9,582 nucleotides of DNA, from the NCBI GenBank assembly GCA_902373545.1, contig CABKMZ010000076.1, positions 1 to 9,582 on the forward strand. Reading direction: 5' to 3'. Below, piece by piece: positions 1-5,590 of this stretch. The stretch comes from an uncultured Actinomyces sp. (GTDB lineage Bacteria; Actinomycetota; Actinomycetes; Actinomycetales; Actinomycetaceae). The position numbers were made by a program, and so were the translations under genes. Under the pieces are notes generated by a model. It was not told the DNA's origin. It worked only from the letters and a program-made list of their open reading frames with translations, and did not search any database. Position 1 is the stretch's first letter. Each line of letters opens with the position of its first letter.

Positions 1-55
1 CAACCCCGCCCACACTGCCACCCAAGGGGTTAACCTGCGCATCCAAGGGCCCAAG
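1..55 (+). repeat. 55-base direct repeat, copy 1
   Basis: Identical base for base to 319-373. It contains CAAGGGGTTAACCTGCGCA (23-41), whose centre GGTTAACC is itself palindromic, followed by TCCAAGGGCCCAAG. The repeat may begin before the window, so its left limit is unknown. Confidence 0.85.
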
Positions 56-216
56 TACTCCCCCATCGGGCCGATCACGCCACCTATCCCGCGAGCCATG
101 CCGGCAAGCACGCACGCACGCGCGCGAGGACGAGGCCGACGCTGGCAGCGGGGCCGCCACGCACTAGCCGCGGACACACGCACAAAGTGGCCCAGGCCTC
201 GTCACACTTTCGCCGG

Positions 217-242
217 CGAGGCCGACGCTGGCAACGGGGCCG
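217..242 (+). repeat. 26-base repeat, second copy (first at 131-156)
   Basis: Positions 131-156 and 217-242 share CGAGGCCGACGCTGGC, then A, then CGGGGCCG after one variable base (G at 148, A at 234). It is unrelated in sequence to the CAAGGGGTTAAC repeats it is interspersed with. Function unknown. Confidence 0.6.
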
Positions 243-318
243 ATAACGGAACCACCCCCGGAGACCTGGCAGCGTTAACCCCTTGATGCGCAGCTGGGCC
301 CGACAGGTGGAGCATGGG

Positions 319-373
319 CAACCCCGCCCACACTGCCACCCAAGGGGTTAACCTGCGCATCCAAGGGCCCAAG
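319..373 (+). repeat. 55-base direct repeat, copy 2
   Basis: Perfect second copy of positions 1-55. A further exact 19-base core follows closely at 382-400 and a decayed one at 405-421, so here the unit is iterated about every 40 bases. Confidence 0.85.
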
Positions 374-488
374 CACCCACCCAAGGGGTTAACCTGCGCA
401 GTCGTGGGGTTCACGTGTGCAGTGAAGGGGTCCGGGCACCCCGTCGGGCCGATGAGGCCGCGCGTGAGCGTCCGGGCCAGCAGCGCGC

Positions 489-1175
489 TTACTCGTCGTC
501 GTCTTCGGTGATATCGACGCCGGCGACGCCGTCGAGGTCGGCGAGGGTGGTCACCAGAAGCGAGCGCGACAGGTCCTGGCGCGTCGCAGCGGTAAACCGG
601 GCGGTGGAGGTGTTGCGATCGGTGTGCGTGGACACGCCCGACACCGTCCAACCCAGAGCGCCGACCTGTGTGAGCAAGGTGGACAGGACTCCGTGTCCGG
701 GCGTGTAGTGGACCGTCAGCGTGATCGTGTGCCCGTTGGTGCGCATGAGGATGAACTGGACCAGCGGGGTGAGCAGGCCGATGACGATGAAGTGCAGGAC
801 GGTGCCAGCCATTGCGAGCCACCATAGGCCCGCGCCGCACGCCATTCCGATAGCCGCGGTCTCCCAGATGGTTGCGGCGGTCGTCAGGCCGCGAATCGCG
901 CCGTGGCGGGTCAAGATGATGCCCGCGCCCAGGAAACCGATGCCGGAGACGATCTGGGAGGCCACACGCGAGGGGTCGTAGCGGGTAATGCCATCGATCA
1001 GGATGTCGGAGAAGCCGTACTTGGAAATGAGCATCATGAGGCACGCTGTCAGGCCCACGATGGCCTGGGTGCGAATACCGGCGCTCTTTCCCCGGATCTG
1101 CCGTTCGAGGCCGATGGAGGCCGACAGGACGAGAGCGAGCAGCATCCACCCGATGCTGACGAGTTGGTGCGTCAT
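489..1175 (-). CDS. MgtC/SapB family membrane protein
   Basis: A 228-aa inner-membrane protein. Visible family signatures are GLER at residues 22-25, GIRTQAIVGL at 33-42, the glycine-rich helix SQIVSGIGFLGAGIIL at 73-88, and GAIRGLTTAATIWETAAIGMACG at about 92-114. I estimate five membrane segments (about 5-22, 36-51, 71-88, 97-115, 117-144). A soluble C-terminal domain follows (about 147-228), resembling the ACT-like tail of long MgtC proteins and ending in an acidic EDDDE. Known members include Salmonella MgtC, which is linked to growth at low magnesium, survival in macrophages and restraint of the F-type ATPase. Most homologues have no tested role, so the exact function here is open. The ATG start has GAAGGAAG about 6 bases upstream, and TAAAAT (complement of 1204-1209) is a possible -10. 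It is divergent from lysP, and no Mg-responsive leader is evident. Confidence 0.9.
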   Translation of the reverse strand: MTHQLVSIGWMLLALVLSASIGLERQIRGKSAGIRTQAIVGLTACLMMLISKYGFSDILIDGITRYDPSRVASQIVSGIGFLGAGIILTRHGAIRGLTTAATIWETAAIGMACGAGLWWLAMAGTVLHFIVIGLLTPLVQFILMRTNGHTITLTVHYTPGHGVLSTLLTQVGALGWTVSGVSTHTDRNTSTARFTAATRQDLSRSLLVTTLADLDGVAGVDITEDDDE

Positions 1176-1523
1176 GGTGTCTTCCTTCGTAGGCGTAGGG
1201 AGAATTTTAGTCTAGCGACCAGGAATTGCGCAGGCGTGTGGACCACACGAGGCCGTGGCATCTTTCGCTCGTTGCGCACCGGGTTCGGGGTGGCTGTGCG
1301 CCGCCTGATCGAGCATCGGAGAGCGACAAGCCGAGCACGGGCACAACTGCGGCAGATTGCCCCGAAAGTGTTGCAAGGGTCTACCTGCGTGTCGTCCTCA
1401 AACGGTGCGGCGAGCGTGAAGCAACTACGGCCTCGTTAAAGATCGAGGAAAGAACGTCCCAATCTCGACACAAGAATTTGGGGTTAGTATGGGACTCACG
1501 ATCGACAGATGAGGAACCTCTTG
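1176..1523. other. Divergent intergenic region between mgtC-like gene and lysP
   Basis: These 348 bases should hold both divergent promoters. Seen: a possible mgtC-side -10 at 1204-1209 (minus strand), a 15-bp palindrome at 1235-1249, an inverted pair GCGCAC (1274-1279) / GTGCGC (1296-1301), and a small CCTCG/CGAGG hairpin (1431-1448). For lysP, TCGACA at 1465-1470 resembles a -35. TAGTAT at 1485-1490 resembles a -10, but the 14-base spacing is short. I do not see the conserved parts of a lysine riboswitch. Open frames across 1226-1546 lack coding character and I do not call them. Confidence 0.5.
1235..1249. promoter_or_regulatory. 15-bp palindrome, candidate operator
   Basis: CGTGTGG-A-CCACACG is a perfect 7-bp inverted repeat around one central base, about 60 bases upstream of the mgtC-like start in a divergent gap. 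Its size and symmetry fit a dimeric repressor site. No regulator gene lies in the window to pair it with, so the role is inferred only. Confidence 0.35.
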
Positions 1524-3026
1524 ATGGATACTCCCACTCCCGATGACATCGCCAGCGATGTGCAGCAGCGCTCCGACACACAGTTGAAGCGTGGCCTGGC
1601 GTCGCGCCACATGCAGATGATCGCCATTGGCGGCGCGATTGGCACCGGCCTGTTCCTGGCCTCGGGTGCCACGGTCGCCAACGCCGGCCCGGGCGGCGCG
1701 CTTCTCGCGTACGCGGCGATCGGCCTGATGGTGCTGCTCCTCATGCAGTCCCTGGGTGAGATGAGTGCGCACCAGCCGGTCGCGGGCTCCTTCCAGACCT
1801 TCGCCACGAAGTTCATTTCCCCCTCCTTCGGCTTTGCGATGGGGTGGAACTATTGGTTCAACTGGGCGGTGACGGTCGCCGCGGACCTGGTGGCCTCGGG
1901 CTTGGTCATGGCGTATTGGTTCCCATCTGTGCCCTCGTGGATATGGGCGGTGGCCTTCCTGGTGATCGTCGTCGGGCTCAACGCGCTGTCGGCGCGGGTC
2001 TACGGTGAGGCTGAGTTCTGGCTGGCCGCCATTAAAGTCGTGATCGTCGTCGTGTTCGTGATCTCGGGCGTGTTCATGATCGCCGGGGTGATGGGCATGA
2101 ACTCGCCGGGCCTGTCGAATTGGTCGATCGGGGACGCCCCCTTCCACAATGGTTTCGTCGGCGTCATCGCTGTCTTCATGATCGCGGGCTTCTCCTTCCA
2201 GGGCACCGAGCTCGTGGGCGTGGCCGCCGGCGAGTCCGAGAACCCCCAGCGCGACGTGCCGCGCTCGATCCGCACGGTGTTCTGGCGCATCATGTTCTTC
2301 TACATCGGCGCGATCGCGGTCATCGGCACGCTGCTGCCGTACACGGATCCGAGCCTGCTGAGCGCCGCCGAAGAGAGCACGGAGGCTGTCGCACAGTCGC
2401 CCTTCACGCTTGTCTTCGCGCGCATGGGCATCGGCGCGGCGGCGGCCGTCATGAACGCCGTCATCCTGACGTCGATTCTGTCGGCCGGTAACTCGGGCCT
2501 GTACGCGGCCTCGCGCATGCTGCACTCGATGGCCCTCAAGCGCCAGGCGCCCGCGATCTTCGCGAAGGTCACGAAGGGTGGCGTGCCCGGCTACGCGATG
2601 GCCGTGACGACGGTGACGGCGGCGTTTGGTTTCATGACGCAGCTCGTCTTTAATGACGCCTACATTTGGCTGGTCAACATTGTTGGCATTTCGGGCATCA
2701 TCATGTGGCTGGGTATCGCTGTGAGCCACATTCGCTTCCGCAGCGCCTACCTGCTGCAGGGGTATCGCCTGGAGGACCTGCCGTATCGCTCGCCGTTCTT
2801 CCCGGCCGGGCCGATCATCGCATTCATCATGTGCCTGGTGGTCATGGCGGGTCAGAACTACGAGGCGGTCATTCACGGCCAGGTCTGGGAGGTTGCCTCC
2901 TCCTACATTGGCCTGCCGCTCTTCGGCGTCGTGTGGTGGGGCTACCACCATGCCCGCAAGGATCGCCTGGTTCCGCTCGCCGAGATGGACGTCGCGCCCG
3001 TCGAGATCGAACCGGTTTCCGAATAG
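1524..3026 (+). CDS. lysP: Lysine-specific permease LysP (APC superfamily)
   Basis: A 500-aa proton-coupled amino acid transporter of the cytoplasmic membrane, strongly resembling E. coli LysP over its whole length. Seen: the TM1 signature GGAIGTGLF (residues 36-44), GPGGALLAY soon after, GWNYWFNWAVT, FSFQGTELVGVAAGESENP (223 onward), MNAVILTSILSAGNSG, and the late LPYRSPFFPAGP motif. Lysine and glutamates known to matter in E. coli LysP (K163, E222, E230) align with K171, E229 and E237 here, supporting lysine as substrate. The two acidic residues E. coli LysP is thought to use with CadC fall in a divergent loop, and no cadC is present. I chose ATG 1524 because GAGGAA (1511-1516) sits 7 bases before it; ATG 1509 has no good site. 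A stem-loop follows at 3085-3111. A related basic amino acid as substrate is the main alternative. Confidence 0.88.
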   Translation: MDTPTPDDIASDVQQRSDTQLKRGLASRHMQMIAIGGAIGTGLFLASGATVANAGPGGALLAYAAIGLMVLLLMQSLGEMSAHQPVAGSFQTFATKFISPSFGFAMGWNYWFNWAVTVAADLVASGLVMAYWFPSVPSWIWAVAFLVIVVGLNALSARVYGEAEFWLAAIKVVIVVVFVISGVFMIAGVMGMNSPGLSNWSIGDAPFHNGFVGVIAVFMIAGFSFQGTELVGVAAGESENPQRDVPRSIRTVFWRIMFFYIGAIAVIGTLLPYTDPSLLSAAEESTEAVAQSPFTLVFARMGIGAAAAVMNAVILTSILSAGNSGLYAASRMLHSMALKRQAPAIFAKVTKGGVPGYAMAVTTVTAAFGFMTQLVFNDAYIWLVNIVGISGIIMWLGIAVSHIRFRSAYLLQGYRLEDLPYRSPFFPAGPIIAFIMCLVVMAGQNYEAVIHGQVWEVASSYIGLPLFGVVWWGYHHARKDRLVPLAEMDVAPVEIEPVSE

Positions 3027-3084
3027 GGGAGCTGGGGTCGGGGCCGCTCTGGTCGCTCGCCTGCCCGGGATGATTCCGAGTATT

Positions 3085-3111
3085 GACGAGGCCGGGGCGG
3101 CCCCGCTCGTC
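3085..3111 (+). terminator. GC-rich stem-loop, probable terminator of lysP
   Basis: GACGAG pairs with CTCGTC and, after a 2-base bulge, CGGGG pairs with CCCCG around a CGG loop. No T-tract follows, as is common for actinobacterial terminators. It lies 59 bases past the lysP stop. Confidence 0.55.
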
Positions 3112-3129
3112 TGGCGCGGTGCGCGGCTT

Positions 3130-3145
3130 GTCACCACTTGGTGAC
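3130..3145. promoter_or_regulatory. Inverted repeat GTCACC-N4-GGTGAC upstream of the lipoprotein gene
   Basis: Perfect 6-bp arms around ACTT, ending 49 bases before the lipoprotein start. It sits upstream of a possible -10, TAGGAT at 3183-3188. The position fits an operator, but it could also be a small hairpin in lysP readthrough RNA. Confidence 0.35.
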
Positions 3146-3194
3146 GACCGGCGTGGCGGGGGAGCGGTGCCGCTGGTTTTCATAGGATGGGTGC

Positions 3195-3845
3195 ATGATC
3201 AACACGCGACGCCTCTTTGCCGTGACCGCACTGACCGCCCTCGTCCTGGGAGCGAGCGCATGTTCACCGAACGGTGCTCAGCCCCAGTCGGGTACCACGT
3301 CCGCTCCCGCGACGCCCAGCGCGTCCGCAGCCTCAAGTGGTCAGCCCGCCCAGAGTGGCATGGACGCCCAGAGTGGCGACATGGTCCAAAGCGGCTCGGT
3401 CGACCGGGGTAACCAGGCACCCGAGGTCGACACCGCCGACAACGAGGCGCAGTGTGACCTGAACAACCTCCAGCCCGCCATCGCGAGCAACCAGGAGATC
3501 GGCGGCACCACCTACGTGGATATGTCCTTCACGAACGAGGGGCCCGCGTGCTGGATCGGCGGCTTCCCGACGGTTGTGTTCGCCTCCAACGGTGCCACCG
3601 TGTCCGAGGCTGCGCGCGACGGCGAGGATCCGGGCAACGTGTACACGGTTGCCGCGGGTGGGCGCATCGGCGTGAAGCTCACCGCCGAGGCCGTCGACGG
3701 CGTCCCGGGATGCACGCCCGTGTCTGCCGACCATGTCGACATCATGAATACCAACGGCTCGGGTTCGACCAGCCTGCAGCTGTCGCTGCGTGTGTGCGAG
3801 GAGATGCCCTCCGTCGCGGTGAGTCCCTTCGAACCCATGGGCTGA
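3195..3845 (+). CDS. DUF4232 domain lipoprotein
   Basis: A 216-aa exported protein. It has an Arg-containing n-region (TRR), a hydrophobic core, and a lipobox ASAC at residues 20-23, so C23 should be lipidated and the protein anchored on the outer face of the membrane. Residues 24-85 are a Ser/Ala/Gln/Gly linker with three six-residue units (AQSGMD, AQSGDM, VQSGSV, 52-69). Residues 86-216 match the DUF4232 pattern: C87, a central SFTNEGPACWIGGFPTV stretch, a Gly-Gly turn before a beta strand, and later cysteines C173 and C201. The four domain cysteines (87, 119, 173, 201) could form disulfides outside the cell. The family is common in Actinobacteria and has no assigned biochemical role. AGGA (3184-3187) is 7 bases before the ATG, but TAGGAT overlapping it could instead be a -10 giving a leaderless mRNA. 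An 18-bp hairpin follows. Confidence 0.88.
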   Translation: MINTRRLFAVTALTALVLGASACSPNGAQPQSGTTSAPATPSASAASSGQPAQSGMDAQSGDMVQSGSVDRGNQAPEVDTADNEAQCDLNNLQPAIASNQEIGGTTYVDMSFTNEGPACWIGGFPTVVFASNGATVSEAARDGEDPGNVYTVAAGGRIGVKLTAEAVDGVPGCTPVSADHVDIMNTNGSGSTSLQLSLRVCEEMPSVAVSPFEPMG

Positions 3846-3867
3846 GCGACCTGGCAATATTTGTCAC

Positions 3868-3907
3868 GGTGGGCGCCGAGGCGGTTGCGACCGCCTCGGC
3901 GCCCACC
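3868..3907. terminator. Strong 18-bp hairpin terminator
   Basis: 18 consecutive perfect pairs (3868-3885 with 3890-3907), almost all G-C, around a TGCG tetraloop, 22 bases after the lipoprotein stop. No T-run follows on either strand. The symmetry means it could stop transcription from both sides. Confidence 0.8.
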
Positions 3908-3954
3908 CGTATAGCCTCAACTCAAGCACAAACTCGTTGACCAAACGTCACAAA

Positions 3955-3978
3955 ATGTGTCCTGACACATCCTAAAAT
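3955..3978 (+). promoter_or_regulatory. Promoter with overlapping inverted-repeat operator for the hemQ-like operon
   Basis: TAAAAT (3973-3978) is a good -10, placing the transcript start about 20 bases before the ATG. Directly upstream is a perfect inverted repeat, ATGTGT-CCTG-ACACAT (3955-3970). A further CACA at 3949-3952 forms CACA-AAA-TGTG with its left arm. There is no clear -35 at 17 bases, so an activator or a repressor over the spacer is plausible. The cognate regulator is unknown. Confidence 0.45.
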
Positions 3979-4006
3979 GGGGGTGACAACACGTCAGGAG
4001 GCACTA

Positions 4007-4900
4007 ATGTTCACGCCGTATCCCCATCCCACTGGCGCGTACCCGACAGCCCCTCAGCCCGCCACGGCCTCGTCGCCTGCCCGCGCCGGCGCAGGCTACC
4101 CGACGGCCTCGTCCAATCGGCCAGCGGGCCCCCGCGCCCACCCTGCACCGCTCGGAGGAGGCACACCTGCGGTCAGAAGCTTTGGCACCCAGCCGCTGTG
4201 CGCGGGCGCGCCCGACGGTGGGGCAGGGGAGGGCGTCCCCAGCTACGCGCTCTACTGCGTGTTCGCGCTCAGCGCGCCGATGCCTCGTGACGCAGAAGAA
4301 CGCGAACGGATCGTCGACGAATCCCTCGGCTACGTCTCAGATTCTGGCGCCCAGATCCGAGGATGGTACGACCTGGGAGGATTCCGGGCCAACGCGGACC
4401 TCATGGTCTGGCTCCTCAACGAAGACCCGGCGACGCTCCAAGACGCATATCACCGCCTGCGCGCGTCGGCCCTCGGACGCCACCTGACACCCGTCTGGAG
4501 CTGCATGGGCGTTCACCAACCCGCCGAATTCCTCCACGGGCACGTTCCCGCCTGCTTCCTCGGTGCCGACGCGCGCGACTGGGCGACAGTATTCCCCCTC
4601 GTGGGCATCCACGACTGGTATCTCATCGAGCCGGGGGAGCGCTCGCGCATCGTAGCCGACTACGGGCGACGCGGTTTCGGCGTGCAGCCGGACGTGGACG
4701 TATCCGTGCTCTGCGCGTTCGCGTTGTCGGATTACGAATACGTTATCGCTATCGAAGCTGATAATCTGGACCGGCTCGAAGGAGTGACACACGCCCAGCG
4801 CTACAGCGAAGCGCGCCCGTACGTGCGTGAGGACACCCCCTTCTTCACAGGCCCACGCGTCACCCTGGCGCAGTGGGCGAGACATCAACCGCGTTCATAA
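4007..4900 (+). CDS. hemQ: HemQ/ChdC-like chlorite dismutase family protein with altered active site
   Basis: A 297-aa protein. Residues 1-75 are a Pro/Ala-rich, probably disordered tail rarely seen in this family. Residues 79-297 align with actinobacterial coproheme decarboxylase (ChdC/HemQ), which converts coproheme to heme b. Seen: YALYCVFALS, IRGWYDLGGFRANADLMVWL, DAYHRLRASALGRHLTPVWS, HQPAEF..GHVPA, DYEYVIAIEAD, SEARPYVREDTPFFTG. In Corynebacterium ChdC the distal H118, catalytic Y135 and proximal ligand H158 are spaced 17 and 23. Here the same spacing gives H179, F196 and Y219. The catalytic Tyr is therefore Phe and the iron-ligand His is Tyr, so decarboxylase activity is doubtful. A tyrosine-ligated heme protein, a heme carrier or an enzyme with a new reaction are possible. 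The start at 4007 is fixed by AGGAGG (3996-4001); the in-frame ATG at 3977 lies in the promoter. It is the first gene of a two-gene operon. The symbol denotes family, not proven activity. Confidence 0.85.
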   Translation: MFTPYPHPTGAYPTAPQPATASSPARAGAGYPTASSNRPAGPRAHPAPLGGGTPAVRSFGTQPLCAGAPDGGAGEGVPSYALYCVFALSAPMPRDAEERERIVDESLGYVSDSGAQIRGWYDLGGFRANADLMVWLLNEDPATLQDAYHRLRASALGRHLTPVWSCMGVHQPAEFLHGHVPACFLGADARDWATVFPLVGIHDWYLIEPGERSRIVADYGRRGFGVQPDVDVSVLCAFALSDYEYVIAIEADNLDRLEGVTHAQRYSEARPYVREDTPFFTGPRVTLAQWARHQPRS

Positions 4901-4910
4901 GGAGACACTG

Positions 4911-5261
4911 ATGGGTTGGAAAGAAAGCAAGCAAGCATTCCATTACGCGCTGCCGTACGAGCAGGTGTTCCAGGCGGCCATGGCGGCCGTCCCGATGGTC
5001 CCGAAGGCAGTCCTGACGAGCGCGGACGTGAACGCCCGATTCATCACTTTCGACACCCCCACCAGCTTCACCTCCTACGGTGAGAACATCGTCGTCGGCT
5101 TTATCCCCTCCGAGACCGGCGTCATTGTCGAGGTCACCTGCGCCACCAAGGGCATGCCCAACCTCATGCAGGACGGCCGTAACCGCAAGAAGATCAAGCA
5201 GTACATCGACGGGCTGTCCGGCATCCTCCAGGTCAGCGCTACGGAGGTCATCCCCTCCTGA
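4911..5261 (+). CDS. Small hypothetical protein, operon partner of the HemQ-like gene
   Basis: A 116-aa soluble protein that I do not recognise. It has no signal peptide, membrane segment or cysteine pair motif (one Cys). The pattern is an amphipathic helix (PYEQVFQAAMAAVPMV), then alternating strands (ARFITFDTP, GENIVVGFIP, GVIVEVTCAT), then a basic segment GRNRKKIKQYIDGLSGIL likely forming a C-terminal helix. This fits a small alpha/beta fold of the helix-grip or roadblock kind, but that is a guess. The start at 4911 is set by AAGGAGA, which overlaps the TAA stop of the upstream gene (4898-4900); the gap is 10 bases, so the two are co-transcribed and probably translationally coupled. The longer in-frame start at 4827 lies inside the upstream gene and has no site. 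A role beside an altered HemQ-like protein is suggested only by position. Confidence 0.8.
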   Translation: MGWKESKQAFHYALPYEQVFQAAMAAVPMVPKAVLTSADVNARFITFDTPTSFTSYGENIVVGFIPSETGVIVEVTCATKGMPNLMQDGRNRKKIKQYIDGLSGILQVSATEVIPS

Positions 5262-5305
5262 CGCACGCGATGCAACGCGGCGCCGCAGTGCCAGCACGCC
5301 CGTGG

Positions 5306-5333
5306 TCCCCGGTCTCGACTACGAGGCCGGGGA
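5306..5333 (+). terminator. Hairpin terminator of the hemQ-like operon
   Basis: TCCCCGGTCTCG pairs with CGAGGCCGGGGA over 12 positions (one T-G wobble) around an ACTA loop, 44 bases after the stop of the second gene. Only a weak T-containing stretch follows. Confidence 0.75.
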
Positions 5334-5590
5334 GCCTTCATCTGCTCACTGAGATCGGAGTACTAGACATGGCGGTGTCAGTGCTGCTGAACCTTCTGCG
5401 GGATGACGATCGACATGATGCCTGCTTTTTCTGTCATGCTGCTGTTGGTCGAACGCCCTGTGGGCACATGTCGAGTACTGTTAAGGGCCCCGTTCTTCGG
5501 GGCTGTCCGTTGCTCGATCTCTTAGGGGGCGTGATGGTTGCGACGCGGAATTTGTTGCGAAAGTTGGTCCAAGCGAGGTGAACGCATGAC
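5334..5590. other. Gap with possible small ORF and hairpin upstream of the membrane-protein pair
   Basis: Apart from the possible ORF at 5369-5581, this stretch holds a compact hairpin GCCCCG-TTCTT-CGGGGC (5487-5503). Just upstream is a TANNNT hexamer (TACTGT, 5476-5481) that could be a -10 for the gene at 5591. No tRNA or recognisable riboswitch is seen. Confidence 0.35.
5369..5581 (+). CDS. Possible small Cys/His-rich ORF (70 aa)
   Basis: Unrecognised. The ATG has GGAG (5357-5360) at an 8-base spacing, and the stop falls 9 bases before the next gene, so the arrangement is operon-like. Residues 19-33 read C-F-F-C-H ... P-C-G-H (Cys 19, 22, 31; His 23, 33), spacing that could hold a zinc ion. 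Against it: it contains the hairpin at 5487-5503, its codon use is only moderately GC-biased, and it may simply be a leader or a chance frame. Confidence 0.3.
   Translation: MAVSVLLNLLRDDDRHDACFFCHAAVGRTPCGHMSSTVKGPVLRGCPLLDLLGGVMVATRNLLRKLVQAR

Larger units (their letters stand above)
1..488. repeat. Non-coding repeat-rich region downstream of the mgtC-like gene
   Basis: No convincing gene is visible here; the open frames are arginine/proline-rich and lack ribosome binding sites. The region is a patchwork of short repeats. The core is CAAGGGGTTAACCTGCGCA, exact at 23-41, 341-359 and 382-400. It appears decayed at 405-421, and with part of it inverted at 274-292 (GTTAACCCCTTG followed by ATGCGCA). 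A second degenerate pairing links 36-82 with 416-461, both ending in TCGGGCCGAT. A separate 26-base repeat with one mismatch lies at 131-156 and 217-242. The array probably continues left of the window. It could be an intergenic repeat family or the remains of a duplicated 3' flank. I do not recognise it. Confidence 0.6.

Noticed and set aside
1..421. CRISPR array
   Set aside because: The repeats are irregularly spaced, occur in both orientations and in decayed form, and there are no uniform spacers or cas genes.
903..1439. Plus-strand open frames across the mgtC-like gene and the divergent gap (also 1226-1546)
   Set aside because: They run antisense to the mgtC-like gene or through promoter sequence, with atypical composition and no start with a ribosome site.
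1176..1523. Lysine riboswitch upstream of lysP
   Set aside because: The conserved junction sequences and paired-arm pattern of the L-box are not visible; only small hairpins are present.
1425..3137. 570-residue open frame on the minus strand
   Set aside because: It is antisense to lysP, is dominated by Arg/His/Asp/Gly from reversed GC-rich codons and has no ribosome site; lysP matches a known family over its full length.
3333..3857. Minus-strand open frame across the lipoprotein gene
   Set aside because: Shadow of the strongly GC3-biased plus-strand gene; no start signal and no recognisable motif.
3977..4006. Upstream ATG for the HemQ-like protein
   Set aside because: It overlaps the -10 TAAAAT and would place AGGAGG inside the coding sequence; the ATG at 4007 is 5 bases after that site.
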